From Dryococelus australis (Eukaryota > Arthropoda > Insecta > Phasmatodea > Phasmatidae): a stretch of DNA of 64,000 nt. This document shows positions 34,987 through 47,249 of the stretch, one piece after another. A program made the position numbers and the translations under genes. The stretch covers positions 64,994,590 to 65,058,589 of the forward strand of contig CM057002.1 of NCBI GenBank assembly GCA_029891345.1, read 5' to 3'. The notes below the pieces were generated by a model. That model was not told the DNA's origin. It did not search any database and worked only from the letters and a program-made list of their open reading frames with translations. Within the stretch, counting starts at the first letter, position 1, and every line of letters starts with the position of its first letter.

Positions 34987-36970
34987 TGCATTTTTACGAA
35001 AGAGCATTTTCTACTTAGTTTTTATCAAAGATACGTGGGGTGTTTTCTGTATCCGCGAATTACCTGACAGCCTGTACATTACATCACGCAATCGCAAGGC
35101 TGCCACCCTAATCATTATTACTATGCTGTCCCACTTGAAAGTTTAGTAGAAATATTCCAGGCGTAAATGAACAGCAATTGATTCGCCAACATAATAAAAC
35201 TTGAACGTTTCGTTAACATTTGTGTTTTGTACATTTAACCAACTTTGCTACGTTTAAAACGTAACCTGTTAACAGACATCGACCATTTTACAACGCCACA
35301 TTGCGACTTAAAAACAAATTAGTTACATTTAGCCACTGTAACATTCATTTACTCATTCCAAGTGGAGCAAATGTCACTGATTTTCACTGAACTGGTTCTA
35401 TTTCCACTATTTCAAGTTTAGATTGTAAATCTGACCGCATGGTGAATAGAACGGCAAGCGCTGTCGCGTAAGGCAAGTATTCTAATCACTATACGAGTGT
35501 GTCCCTTCCAGGCGACCATACTATAAATTTCTAGTTGCTCGTTAGTGACATAAATGTCACAAAAAACGGGAAGGGCAAACTAAAAAAAAAATAAGAAATA
35601 CTCCTTCGGAAGACCGAAATTATACTCTTTTACAATCTTTCCCCATAATTTCTCGTAGCATTGTATTTTCAAGCCTTTGTAACTTGCTATTCTAACCCTG
35701 TTGAACAGGCCAGCCAGTTATCCCATAAGCTAGCAGACTATAGCGTACCTCCTCGGAGCTGATACAACAATATACCAGACGTGGAAGGAGATGTCCCGCT
35801 GTGTAAAAACGAGAATATTTCATCCAAAGAAATAAATCCAGCTCCTGAAGTTTTGCAGTTTTATAAGATTATATGTGGAAAGTATCTCATGGATGAAATC
35901 TTGTAAACCTATATCGCGTGTTTAACATATCTTTTGTTATCTCTATACGTGCTACGCCTTACTGAAGTAGATATATAATAAAATTCTTTACAAAAGGGAA
36001 CTAATGCTCATGATGTTTAGAAACTTAATTAAATGTACATTTAAAACAAAAGCATTAAACGAAACTACAGTGTCATTTTAGTGACTGTAGGTCAAGTAAT
36101 TTACATCTCTACTACAGTAACAATATTTCATCAGTATAAAAATATCATAATTCCAAATATCGGGGATAAAAAATTCTGGATTTGAAGCATGGCTTTAATA
36201 TTTATTTTATCAAGCACCGCATATGTACAGCTGTATAAATGCGCAACTGCAATTTACCATGTCTCACCTAAGATTCCTCTTTCTAAACTCTTATCCGGAG
36301 AGGCCGTTATAACTTGTCTCTTTACGTATTCGTTTCCTGACGTCACAGTTTCGGAGTGACGCATGGAAAACTAATGAAATGCCTGCAAATTTTTTATTTA
36401 TTTAGCAATAACTCCCAGCATCGGTCATATGTCATGAAATAAGCGCGTAAACAATATCGTAAAAATGATACAGCCAGGGGTAATACATATGGGAGAGATG
36501 CGAAATAAAGGGGAATCAAGAAACACAGATACTTCACTGAGAAGAATGTTTTGTTGAATGGAACCATGTTTATTTGGCGCAACCAAATGAATTGTTTGTA
36601 TAGGCTCAATAAAACACTTTGTTGTGTAAACCAAATTGATTTGTTATTCTTATTTAGTTGCACCCACTACAAAAGTTTGGATGGTGCGACCAAAAATTTA
36701 TATGCCCTACGCACATTAAACTGTTTCTTGTGTTATAAAAAAGTGAAACTCGGATCCATATTGGGAACCCACTTCGTTTGATCTAGAAATTTTAGCTAAA
36801 CGTTTTTTAAAAATGTAGTATTCAAATACTGAACAACGTAAGTGAAAGTAATTATCCGGTACACGATTTATTGTTTATTAACGCACGCAGCTTACTTGCC
36901 GCTGCTTCACTATGACAAGTAGCATTTCTATGCTGTTTGCATAACAATTTTAGCATCAGGTCACACACTC
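34987..36970. other. AT-rich spacer, nothing recognised
   Basis: 36540-36700 holds weakly repeated GTTTATTTGGCGCAACCAAA / GTGTAAACCAAATTGATTTG phrases but no defined repeat. Confidence 0.45.
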
Positions 36971-37215
36971 GACGTGCATACTAAGCATGATGGCACAGTG
37001 GCAAACTACTGCAGTCGAATTCTGGGGGAACTACTTTCAAATATTGGTCCGGCGATCACCATCCCTGTTTTCCGTGGTTTCCCAGGATCACTCCAGGCGA
37101 ATTCTGGGACGATTCCTCACTACAAGTCATTGCTGATTCCTTCCCCATTCCGGTTTCATTTTGATCATATTGCCGCGTCTCTAATAGTCTCGCTGTCTAT
37201 GAGACGTTAAACACT
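36971..37215 (+). mobile_element. SINE with the common insect core
   Basis: The body CCCTGTTTTCCGTGGTTTCC, then CTCCAGGCGAATTCTGGGAC, and the tail CTCGCTGTCTATGAGACGTT plus AAACACTA match a SINE type that I know from many hemimetabolous insects (TGGTTTTCCGTGGTTTCCC core; GACGTAAA tail). The head, ATGATGGCACAGTGGCAAAC, may be a decayed promoter. An A element follows 15 bp later. Confidence 0.65.
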
Positions 37216-37230
37216 ACCTACCTCGACGTA

Positions 37231-37645
37231 AAGACTGTTCACGATAAAGTGAGCACTTTTGAAATCAACCTTAGAAAAATGTCACTGTCCCTGCCTGCAT
37301 GTATTATCATGGGCGAACTGAATGACATGGAGCCAGTAAAGTTGGTAATGATGGATGGGAAATAGTTCCATATCTTAACGTAAAATAAATAGTGTTAGGT
37401 AACCATTTGTGCAAACTGAAATTACATATTTTTCTCTCTTTTTTATTGATGTGGATAAGAATGAGCAGATTTGTAACCTATTTACTTTTCTAATAATTCC
37501 ACAGTTTCACTTGACCGACGCATGAATAAAGTTACGAGGCCCATGGTAATGTTAATTTAGCATAATGAGGAAGAATACACAATGTGCATACAAGTAGATC
37601 TTGAGCAGGGCTTTCAAAAGTGCTAATTTTACCGTGAACAGCATA
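37231..37645 (-). mobile_element. Family A element, copy 4 (415 bp), inverted
   Basis: The ends are AAGACTGTTCACGATAAAGT at the left and TTTTACCGTGAACAGCATA at the right, flanked by TA. It lies opposite to copies 1-3 and 5, and carries the conserved CATGGGCGAACTGAATGACA stretch. Confidence 0.85.
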
Positions 37646-38059
37646 TACGTCGCCGTTGTGTGGCTACGCTCTGCAATAAACTGGACACTTCCGTCACATA
37701 GTTATGCGGATTCAACAGTCAGAGTTTCACGTAACTTCAATTGTCTCTCTTATCGAATATTCTTGGTATATCTTTGAGATATATTTGCTTGAGACAGTAG
37801 TTCGTATTCTGTACTTATTGCAAGTCACAACATCTTTATTCATTCACTGCAGTCATCTGCAGCCCAAAAGAAGGGTGAAGATTGAATGGGTGTGTGTAAC
37901 ACAGAAACAGAAACCGCTATCAGGAAAGAGTCTGGTGGTACTTTCGAAAGTGGAAAATAACTTCCGGAGTCTGATAATGCAATACGTGATGATACACACC
38001 CAGGGCAAGAAAGCACACTAGTTTGTACTCGGAAGCTAAGGAATTCAAGGGAAGAAAAT
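37646..38059. other. Spacer, possibly decayed 5' part of the transposase relic
   Basis: A 105-codon plus frame (37704-38021) includes a basic segment (LQPKRRVKIEW) that could belong to the relic downstream, but I could not match it. Confidence 0.3.
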
Positions 38060-38442
38060 CAACGATTGCGAGTGCATGGTTAAAAACACGAAGCCTTGAA
38101 GAGAGTAAGTGGTGTTTACACCACAGTCGAAAAGTGTGAAAGATAACTGGCTCCCAATATGCTGGCACACATAATCGGCAGACAGCAATCAACAAGAACC
38201 TTCAGATGGGACAAAATTACTGAACATGCAAGGAAAAGAATGCACTTTATGAATGGGATAGTGGATCTTAGAAAGCCCGCCAGGAGAAGGTCGCAAAGAA
38301 CTCCAGAAAGGGCTAGAAAAAATATTCATATCATTGCTACTTAAGAAAAGAAGAAGGGATTAAAATCCGGATTTGTAGAGAATTATTTCTCGCAACTGTC
38401 GGTATCAACAAAGTTGCATTTAGCTCCTGGGTAAAGGAATAA
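38060..38442 (+). pseudogene. Transposase-like gene relic, N-terminal exon (broken)
   Basis: Frame 38159-38344 encodes RMHFMNGIVDLRKPARRRSQ, and after a frameshift near 38320 frame 38323-38442 encodes SYHCYLRKEEGIKIRICREL then FLATVGINKVAFSSWVKE, ending in TAA at 38440. The pattern (short basic segment, SYxYxLxxxxGxxIxVCxxxFLxTxGI) is the N-terminal part of a large family of uncharacterised transposase-like proteins common in insect genomes. The part at 40.6 kb matches the next segment of the same family, so the two were probably one gene. I cannot give the superfamily. Confidence 0.6.
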
Positions 38443-38550
38443 CATAGAGGCGGGGGATCAGATGAAATTACATTAAATGAGACGACTGATAAAGTTGAAG
38501 CGCCCAAAGAACGTAAAAGGCAATGAGAGGAATAACACAAAAACAAAAGG

Positions 38551-38910
38551 CCTGATATCTGTTAGTCGGACAGTGGCCTGAAATCTGTTAGTCAGACAGT
38601 GGCCTGAAATCTGTTAGTCAGACAGTGGCCTGAAATCTGTTTGTCAGACAGTGGCCTGAAATCTGTTTGTCAGACAGTGGCCTGAAATCTGTTTGTCAGA
38701 CAGTGGCCTGAAATATGTTTGTCAGGCAGTGGCCTGAAATCTGTTAGACAGTGGCCTGAAATTTGTTTGTCAGACAGTGGCCTGAAATCTGTTTGTTAGA
38801 CAGTGGCCTGAAATCTGTTTGTCAGACAGTGGCCTGAAATCTGTTAGTCAGACAGTGGGCTGAAATCTGTTAGTCAGACAGTGGCCTGAAATCTGTTAGT
38901 CAGACAGTGG
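38551..38910. repeat. 26-bp minisatellite, 14 copies
   Basis: Units are CCTGAAATCTGTTAGTCAGA plus CAGTGG. Thirteen are 26 bp and one is shortened to 22 bp (about 38736). Two main variants (TTAGTC and TTTGTC) cluster, with TTTGTC units central and TTAGTC units at both edges. The array lies between the two transposase-relic exons. Confidence 0.98.
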
Positions 38911-39959
38911 CTAGAATTGATATCTTAAGTTCCTAGCTATTATTCTGTAATGGTGCTCTGTAATAATGTTAACTGATGTTGCGGTGTCATTCCGAAATAA
39001 ATTCTGAAATTATAGTTCAATAGTTTGGTTGTGTGATGTGTAATTTTGTAGCTGTAAAACCGTTTAGTGTGAGTTGGGAGAAATAATAATTATAATGATA
39101 AGGTTGTATGATTGATTTTTGGGCGCCTTATTTTTCGTAGTGTGACCTTGGTCTTACCACACTGGAGCCAGAAGCTCTCCGGCGATTCTGTAGATCTCAT
39201 GCAATAAAAAAACACATTCCAACATTCACAGTACTTCATTTAAATAAAACATGTGTAATCTTGACAACTAATTAATTAATTAATTAAATGGAATATAAAT
39301 AAACTCAGACTCAAATATGTTAGGAATTCAACAGTGTGCAAAATAAAATGTATGTGACAGAACGAAATTATACTTTATGATAATTAACATAAACGACATA
39401 CCACCATCCGAGTAAGAATAGGGATAAATCAGAATGAAAAATTAAAATAAAATAAAAGATTGAAAAATGCTGTAAAACTTTAGAGCTGTTATTAAAAAAA
39501 ATAAATCTTTGACTTGAAAGTTCAGTTCAAAAATACTAATTAGTTTCCACCGGAAGTAACCTCCTCTGTATTGAACTTTCCAGAAAGTTGTTGGTAAGCT
39601 CTTGCTTCATTTCTTAAGCTTCCTAGATCACATTCACTAATCGTTCGTTAGGTAATAAAAAGTCAGTTCATCACTTAATTATCTCAAATACGATACTTAT
39701 TCTTCTTATCTCCTTCCCAAAATAAAGTTACTCGTTATTTATATTGAAAGTTTAATACAAATCTTTAGTTCCTCATTACATATTGCTCCGGCTATGCTAA
39801 CTCATATGAAATAGAGCGAGACCACTGGTTTAACATATGCATAAAACTCACAGTCAAGTTGTTGAAAAATCAAAATAATAACTCTAATAAAATAATTTCA
39901 GGTCCCTTAAAATTTCATAAATGCAAAACAGTTCTTCTAATTAGGCTTTCCATACATTA
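38911..39959. other. AT-rich spacer
   Basis: 39115-39200 is less AT-rich (TGACCTTGGTCTTACCACAC). No gene or repeat family was recognised. Confidence 0.5.
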
Positions 39960-40300
39960 ATTTGCCTTGGCGTCACCTGAAGTCTTCGGCGGTATTTGCT
40001 TGCATGGCGCCTCTGTCGTCTCGGCGTCCTTTTCGCCTCGTCGATTTAACACTTCAAAATAATAACTACCACTCAGCGTACAGCCTCTTCTTAATAATAG
40101 CTGCGGCGATGACCTTAAACTTCACCTCTGAAGGCATCAGTTCTCAACTAAATTTACGACGGCGTTGGAATTTTAAAAAGGTAAATTCCAAAGGAAAATT
40201 TTACGCCTTACATGTTTAATGTCTTTCCCAGAAACCCCTTTTTCCGGCTTCCGCACCAACCAACAGCCAATCCCGGCTTTGCCTTCACAAAATGAAATTA
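39960..40300. repeat. Moderately GC-rich repeat, related to 62.05-62.37 kb
   Basis: TTGGCGTCACCT (39967) recurs at 62082, in both cases after a CATTAA phrase. GGCGCC and CGGCGTC motifs follow in both. Similarity is patchy. The open frame here is unrecognised. Confidence 0.35.
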
Positions 40301-40607
40301 AAGCCTAAAATATTACGTCTGTAAATTAAAAAGTAACTGAATAATTCAGATTTAAAAATTATGAACATATGAACACAACATTAAAATTAGTAACATAACC
40401 GTGTGTATGACTCAGAACGTGTGAAAATTACCATAGAGTAAATTAATTGTGGTTCACATCTATCGAATAATTAGAGAAATGAATGTGTTAACATAAAATA
40501 TAATGAACATGAGAATAAAATTCATATTAAAATCAAAATAATTCGTGAAATCAATTAAATGTAGCTCAAATGCATATAATAAACATAACCTTATGGTTCT
40601 GTGTCCA

Positions 40608-41012
40608 GTCAATCTGCGACAATCGTAGGGCTTCGACTTCCAGAATTTATGTTGATCCTACTTTCAGGTCTTTGTCACACATGTATCAAATGTACGAAGC
40701 CTGGTGTAAAGAGAATGGTAACACTTATGTGGGAAGGAATAAGTGTACCGAAATAGTAGATCATGCAAAGATTTCAACATTTCAGCCCATAGAAAGCCAA
40801 TATGACACATGTAACAGGCAGACTCTACCTCTACGTCGAAGAAAGTCATTGACTGACAGAGAACAAAATCGTCGGTACTAAAATCAGTTGAAGATTGCCA
40901 GCACGTACAGAAAACTGCAGTATTGGAAATAGAGTCTGTACAAAGACTACCAAGTGTTTTGATTGCTCAAATCATGAGTAACGAAATGCAGTCCAAACAT
41001 ACGTCGCAGGAG
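40608..41012 (+). pseudogene. Transposase-like gene relic, central exon (frameshifted)
   Basis: The sequence follows a TTCTGTGTCCAG acceptor-like site and reads SICDNRRASTSRIYVDPTFR, SLSHMYQMYEAWCKENG and ISTFQPIESQYDTCN. This is the segment (YxxPxxxSxxxMYxxYxxxCxxNG ... FxPxxxxCDTC) that follows the 38-kb exon in related insect proteins. The frame stops at 40879-40881; a one-base shift gives a further open frame to a GAG/GTAATT donor-like site at about 41010. The gene is broken but its exon borders look intact, so it was probably spliced. Catalytic residues would lie further 3' and are not in view. Confidence 0.6.
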
Positions 41013-41051
41013 GTAATTGTATTACCATGCGTAAAGTTTACTTTATTTTTT

Positions 41052-41170
41052 CATTATGTACTACCACTGCATGTATACACCATTATGTACTACCACTGCA
41101 TGTATACACCATTATGTACTACCACTGCATGTATACACCATTATGTACTACCACTGCATGTAAACGCCAT
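41052..41170. repeat. 29-bp minisatellite, 4 copies
   Basis: CATTATGTACTACCACTGCA plus TGTATACAC starts at 41052, 41081, 41110 and 41139; the last copy is slightly diverged (TGTAAACGC). Confidence 0.97.
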
Positions 41171-42090
41171 TTTGTTTACTGTGTATATTCACTGTTATTT
41201 TATTAATTTAGTGTTCCCATAAACTATACTGTAATAGCCCGCTATTTAGACAAATTGTCGAACCAAAAGCCGCTATGTGTAATCGTACATACATATACTA
41301 ATATTAACGTATCTACAGGGCCAGAGATGTAGTTAAAACTTAGACTCCATTATCAACCACGTCTATTGGACGTGAGGTGACTGGTATTAGCTGTATAACG
41401 GTACTCCGTGTAATCTAGTGACCTTGGCCTTCATATACTAAGCTGGTTTCGCAGGCCCGGCGACCGTATGACGTTTTAATTCAAGTTATAGCTTATTAAA
41501 AAAATATTACTGTTACAGATTAAATTTCGTACTGGTTAAATCTGGCGATGAGCCATTAGTTTTATCTTGTATCGTTATTAGTAAACTGTGAACAGCACTT
41601 GCGTTGATAACATATTTTCTCTTCTACAGTAGATGAGACATGTGTCTATTTCAGCTGTGTAGGAGTACACGAAATTCGATACCACAATACGGTGAGCAAG
41701 CAGTATGACGTAAATGATTAGACGCATAAATCGCGTTACAGAGGGCCTTTTACCGACACCCGTCGCGATTATCCTAATTTCTATTTTCGTGTTTTTTCTG
41801 AAATCACTCTAGGTGAACCATGGACTAGTTCCTTAATACCGGCCACAGCTGATTCTGTCCTCTTTTGTGCTTGTCTGAGAAACTTCTTCCTTCTCCAATA
41901 ATCACGCTGTGAACGAATCGTTAAGCACTTCTTACCACATACACAATACCGAACGCGATACAATACGAGAGAGTATTTAATTACCTTCCTTTACATCTTT
42001 GTTCCATTGAAGCATGGCGTGAAAATACTACACAGGAAAAAGTTTTTCTTAAATACAGGCACTCACCTGGACTAACTTCCCGGATATGTG
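41171..42090. other. Spacer, nothing recognised
   Basis: A 60-codon minus frame (41781-41963) is basic but matches no family that I know. Confidence 0.45.
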
Positions 42091-42104
42091 GTGAGTGAAG
42101 AGAT

Positions 42105-42330
42105 TTGGGTGGCTCTTAACATCGAGGTCTTCAGAGCCGATGAGTATGATTGAAGTGAAAATGGAGCTGCGCCGGAATGAAGGCGGCGGGGGAAACAGGA
42201 GATCCCCGAGAAAACTCGCCGATCAACGGCATCGTCCGGCACGATTCCCACTTGCGAAAATCCGGTGACCCGGCCGGAGATTGTACCCGGTTCGCCTTGG
42301 TGGAAGGATATGTGGTAAAGTAGTTTAAAT
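42105..42330 (-). mobile_element. tRNA-derived SINE (family S1), inverted copy
   Basis: Reading the minus strand: head ACCAAGGCGAACCGGGTAC, then CGGATTTTCGCAAGTGGGAA, CCGGACGATGCCGTTGATCG and GTTTTCTCGGGGATCTCCTG. These appear in the same order and spacing as in the plus-strand copy at 10.46 kb. The B box (GGTACAATCTCC) is decayed. The 3' boundary is approximate. Confidence 0.6.
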
Positions 42331-42820
42331 AGTTATGTCTAAGTAGTTTTAAAACATTAAATTCTATGCAATAAAAATCGGCTAGCTATCGGGACAATTT
42401 TTAGCAATACTCAGTTTTAATCACTGCGACACAAATCCTGGAAATTTGAAAAATAATTATGACCCTTGTAACCGAAATAGAATTGTCCGCCAAATAATTT
42501 CTAAAATATGTGTATGCACTTAAAGCAATATCAGTTTGTATTTGGGGTGGTGTTAAGGTTAAACGATAGAAATAAATTCTTTCACATGAGTATTGATTAC
42601 TGAGAGTAGAACAATAATGTTTACTCAACTATCAAATTATGATTTGATTTTGACTAAGAATAATATCACCTCACAGAAACATAGTTTACAATGATTATAA
42701 CAAAAATAAAAAAAAATATATTCTAATGGAATTGAAAGTATTCTTTAAATAAGATCCACTACTGGAAATAATGTCATTTGTTGGCCATACATACGCGATG
42801 TGTAGAGTAAGCAAATAACA
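42331..42820. other. AT-rich spacer, nothing recognised
   Basis: No feature seen. Confidence 0.5.
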
Positions 42821-42939
42821 GATCTAGCCATTCCTAGTTTGTGCAACCTGCTCTAGTCTCTTGGAAACTAACCCAAATAAAACTTTTATCTTTCGCCAAG
42901 AAAAATTCGTCGAGTAATTATTCACTCCGAACCCGAAGT

Positions 42940-43404
42940 TTATCTGCTTTGGCTAGCTTGCCGTTGTAATCTGGCCACGTAATTTCAGCATGTCTCATAA
43001 ATTTTCAACGATTGACAAATCTGGTGACCAAGCGAGCCAGCGCAGTGCCTGAACGTTATCTCTTGCAATTGCACATGCTGTTGAGGCTGCACGCAATGCA
43101 GTTTATCAATGTCTTGTTGACACACTGCATGTAGGAGCTGAAACCTTAAAATTCCGTCGGCATAAACAACAGTAGTGATGTCACGTTATTCACAGGTGAT
43201 TGTGGCACCATGGCGCCAAAGACACAAGTGATTTTCTTTCACGCCTAATAGCACCCCAGGCCACAGAGCAAATAGGGAGACAAGAGCGGACACTTCCATG
43301 TTGTAACGATCTTCTTCTATTGAAGTCTTTTTCAGGGGTAGTGGGTGAGTGGCAGGTGCCTGGATTAATACCAGCAGCAGACACGCATTACGAAAAATAA
43401 TCAC
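42940..43404 (-). pseudogene. Tc1-like transposase relic
   Basis: Tc1/mariner transposases cut and paste DNA with a DDE catalytic triad. On the minus strand SCLPICSVAWGAIRRERKSL (about 43285-43226) matches the WGG(I)S region, and NVQALRWLAWSPDLSIVENL (about 43054-42995) matches the WPAxSPDLxPIExLW box carrying the last catalytic acid, which is still Glu. The Trp codon after ENL has become TGA, and frames shift between the two boxes. Decayed sequence may extend to about 42850. The N-terminal DNA-binding part was not found. Confidence 0.75.
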
Positions 43405-43661
43405 CTAGTATAAAAAATAAAAAATAATGGTTTTAATGATTATTTTGTGAAAAACACGCTACATAAGTAGTTAATAATAACGTTGTGTTCAATGTTTAAT
43501 AAAATACCTTATTTTCAACAATTTTTTTTTTCTATTGCCGGGTAGCATGTTTGAGCTTGCATTATTCTTGAGAGGTTCTAGAACAAAGTTTAAAAATTGT
43601 TTAGTTAGAACCTACTTGAATAACGCCATTTAGTTGCCGAATGTTGTTTTCGGCAATAATT
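43405..43661. other. AT-rich spacer
   Basis: Nothing recognised. Confidence 0.5.
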
Positions 43662-43662
43662 T

Positions 43663-43720
<58 letters not shown>

Positions 43721-43729
43721 TACACACAC
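43662..43729. repeat. Compound (TA)n(CA)n microsatellite
   Basis: About 20 bp of TA run directly into about 45 bp of CA with two CATA interruptions. Confidence 0.97.
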
Positions 43730-44686
43730 CTGTGCTGTTTGTGTTAGCTCTGTCCTTTAAAAATTGACGTTACCTCCAAATGTGACCAACAGAATAGAAT
43801 AAAATCTTGCACAAGCAGTTAAAGAAAGCGGATTAATTATTTCTAATCGTTTTAGTAAGTTATTAAATTAGCACCTGAAATATATGTAGGTTAAAAAAGT
43901 ATGTTTGAGACACAAAACACTCATAGTTTTGGCTCAAAACCGATCTGTTCCATAAAATCGTTCATTCTAGTGGTAAAAGTGTATGCTGGTGTTTCCACAG
44001 GCACTTACTTCAAATAACGCGATTGTAAGCCCTATCTACTGTCGCTCCCCTGCCCCAGGCCGTAACTTTTCGTGATGGTAAGATAGTACAGTGCAGATAT
44101 AAACTCCGGAACGCACCTCCAATTTTTTTTACAGCTAAGTACGTGACTACCGACATGGCTTAAAAATAGTGCAATTTTTTAAAACTCTTTGTGTGTGGTA
44201 CATATTTAGTGGTTATTTTAAAAAAAATGCTAGAAGATAGTCTCTTATATTCACGATTGCATGACCATCAGTTATGTTGGGCTCTGTGTTCCCATTTAAA
44301 ATAGTCATTTTGGTTCACATTACACCCAACACCTTCACTGTATTGTACAACACGTTCATTCGACTATTTTACACTTTGAGAGTTGCCGACGTAATATTAC
44401 GCTGTAGACGATCTTACGCGATAAAAAAAAATTGTAATTTTTACTGAGGAATTCTTTGGAAATTCAACGTGAATTCGAAACAGCAATTAACGTCTTCGAG
44501 TTGTTACGGCATACACTGATGAGTAAGAAACTCGCTACAAATACGCTGACGTCAACTTGAATCGTATCACCTACCTACTTATTTATTTTCACTACATGGC
44601 AATTTTCTCTCGGAGTTGCTTGTATTTATCACGTGCAAATCTTTCTTCTCCTCTAATTCGCGGTTATTCGTGCACATATCTGCGCA
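43730..44686. other. AT-rich spacer, nothing recognised
   Basis: No coding-like frame or repeat copy seen. Confidence 0.5.
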
Positions 44687-44809
44687 TTTTACAGTTTGAA
44701 GAACACTGCACTGTATAGCACTAATAATTTTACAGTTTGAAGAACACTGCACTGTATAGCACTAATAATGATACAGTTTGAAGAACACTGCACTGTATAG
44801 CACTAATAT
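44687..44809. repeat. 41-bp tandem repeat, 3 copies
   Basis: ACAGTTTGAAGAACACTGCA starts at 44691, 44732 and 44773, each followed by CTGTATAGCACTAATA. Units are nearly identical. Confidence 0.97.
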
Positions 44810-45199
44810 TTTTTCGGAACGAGTCAACCCAAAATCACATTAAATTAATTTCCTCTCTGTCAGTATAATATATTGTAAAGTTTGGCTATCGTAGATGCCA
44901 AAACAGTTCCATAAAATGGTATTAGAACACACATTGATGTAGCTACTACAACATCCGTGCAGATTATCGCCAAGTCAGAGAATTTTCTGACATAGCATCA
45001 ACACGAAATACTGAAGAGGAGACTTTTTTAATAATTTTCCGTTGGAATCAACATTTGCCGTGGCATATAACTTTCGGATATTTTATCGAACCGCTCTTAA
45101 ATCAGAAATTCACGGCTAGAGGAAATAACTTCAAAGCATTCCATTACACGTGTGAAAGTATTGCTTCAAAATTGTTTACAATATTTTTGATAACATAAT
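44810..45199. other. AT-rich spacer
   Basis: Nothing recognised. Confidence 0.5.
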
Positions 45200-45880
45200 T
45201 TCTTTTTTCTTCTTTTTCCGTTAGGGTCTTCTAGGGACCGCAAACCAATTTCAATGCTACGTCCTTTGCTGTTCCTTCTTCTTCCTCCAGCACTCCTTCA
45301 TCTTCTCACTATGTATCTTTTCCCTCTCCTCGAACCATTTCGAGCCTGTTTTCTTTTCCTTCCTGCCTTGGAATCCTTCCATTTTTAACACATTTTTCTT
45401 AAAAATGCCTCTCTCTGTTGCATCCTCTTCACTTATATTGTTTCTTTCCAAATCTTTCTTAACTTCCTGAATCCAGGTTGTTGTCGATTTCTTGTTCCAA
45501 AGATATTTGTAGATCAGTTTGGTTAACCTGTTGCCATCCATTCTATATAAATGTAAAAAAAAAAAAAATAGCAATCGTCTGTTCCGTATTGTTTCTGTTA
45601 TGTTTTCTATGTTGCGATACATTTCATCATTACTTCTTTATTTCCAGAATTCTGTAGTTTTTAGTGGACCAAGTATTTTACGTATATTCGTCTTTCTAGT
45701 ACTTCTAATTTTTGCAACTTGTAATTCAGTACTAGACATTCACTTGCGTAAATACATTCCGGTTTGACTACTGTGATGTAGTGCTTACTGTATTTTAAGA
45801 TTTTTAGATAAACATGTTTTGTTGTAGATATTCTTTATTTTATTTAGTATACCTTTCAAACAGGCAAAGAAAACGATCAA
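45200..45880 (-). mobile_element. LINE retrotransposon, 3' end only (minus strand)
   Basis: Reading the minus strand, a decayed connection domain (TVVKPECIYASECLVLNYKL, QKLEVLERRI at about 45770-45670) leads into LYRMDGNRLTKLIYKYLWNK, TTTWIQEVKKDLERNNISEE and TGSKWFEEREKIHSEKMKEC (about 45550-45270), ending at a stop near 45257. This C-terminus is typical of insect endonuclease/RT LINEs and differs from the one at 21.7-24.8 kb, so it is a separate family. A short 3' UTR ends in AAGAAGAAAAAAGAA near 45200. 5' truncation is the usual outcome of target-primed insertion. Confidence 0.75.
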
Positions 45881-46819
45881 ATGCGTTTTGTGATTTGTTT
45901 GGCATGGGTTAAAATAAAAGGTGTCTCATTTTATATGACATTTTGCAATTGGACCTAGAGCTAGTATGCCTGGCCCAGCGATGAAGACTGTTCACTCTTG
46001 CTTCAACATTGCCAACCCAAAATATTCTATGAAGTTCATGAAAGTATCTTGACTCATTGATAATGCTCGGAAATTTATGATGATCATCGTAATTCTCTAA
46101 ACAGCGCCGGTATTTAAAAAAATAATATACGGATCATCGTTTGCTACGACACGTAATAACAGTCATAGCTCTTATAAAAAAAGCAATTCCATTTTTAATT
46201 AGTGGCCAAAAGGATGTAATTTTCTTGGCTAGATCATCTGAGTGTATTCAGAAAAGAGTATAGTATTTGTTGTCTGGTATGTATATGTTTAGTTAACGTA
46301 ACCATTCAGTACCCATCTTGGTATTACGATACACATAAAAAATGGTATCTTCCTCTGTTCGATACGAAATAATGAGATAATAACAGGTTTTGGTAACAAC
46401 TTACACTTCGTGCGCAGTGCGTAACTGTAAGCTTATGTTAACTTTGAGGTATTATTGTCCAAATCTTTGAACATAAACATCTCCTCAGTCGATTTACATT
46501 GCTGCACCAAGGCATACAAGAAATTAAATTACTTGCAGTTTCCATAAGAAAGCAAGCAGACACTGTTTTAGGAAAGATCTGTGAGTACTGAAGTTTTAAT
46601 ATGAGAGTGTTGAAATTGTTATTGACTGGATAGCAACAGAATGTTCCATTTATGCACTTGGCGTGAAATATTTCACCCCGCACGTCTGCAAACCAGCACG
46701 CTAAAAGAGTGCTTTGAGTATGGAGGCGATGAGAGATGTGAAGAGCGTTTCAAAAATGTCCGCATAGCGGCTCCATTTCCAAAAAGCACTCCAGATAATC
46801 GCATGGTGGCGAGTTAGTA
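45881..46819. other. AT-rich spacer, nothing recognised
   Basis: The GACTGTTCACT at about 45985 resembles an A terminus by chance but lacks the rest. Confidence 0.5.
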
Positions 46820-47228
46820 AAGGTTTTTCACTGTAAAATGAGCACTTTTGAAAGTCCTGCTTAAGATCTACTTGTATGCACGTTGTGTATTCCTCGACCT
46901 TGCGTAAAATTAATATTGCCGTGGGCCTCGTCACTTTATTCATGCGTCGGTCATGTGAAACTGTAGAATTATTAGAAAAGTCAACATTTTAAAAATCTGC
47001 TGATTTTTACCCACTGATGCATTAAGGAAACAAATAATTTAAATGGGCACAAGTGGTTTCGTAACACTATTTATTCGACGTTAATTTATGGAACTACTTT
47101 CCATCTATCGTTACCAACTTCGCTGGGCGCATGTCACTCAGTGCGCCCGTCGAATTATATGCAGGCAGAGCAAGTGACTTTATTCTAAGGTTGATTTCAA
47201 AAGTTCTCACTTTATCGTGAATAGTCTG
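46820..47228 (+). mobile_element. Family A element, copy 5 (409 bp)
   Basis: Left end AAGGTTTTTCACTGTAAAAT is slightly diverged; right end TTCTCACTTTATCGTGAATA plus GTCTG. It is flanked by TA. The interior CATGTCACTCAGTGCGCCCG is well conserved. Confidence 0.8.
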
Positions 47229-47249
47229 TATAGCAGAGTACGTAAACAG

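Noticed and set aside
34679..35146. 155-codon plus-strand frame
   Set aside because: It starts inside element E and runs through its inverted end into the flank; no recognisable protein features.
38551..38910. CRISPR array
   Set aside because: Units are contiguous 26-bp tandem copies without unique spacers, in a eukaryotic context.
41781..41963. Basic 60-codon minus-strand frame as an exon
   Set aside because: No family recognised and no convincing splice sites.
45980..45996. GACTGTTCACT as another family A terminus
   Set aside because: Only about 11 bases match, and the following GATAAAGTGAGCAC part is absent.
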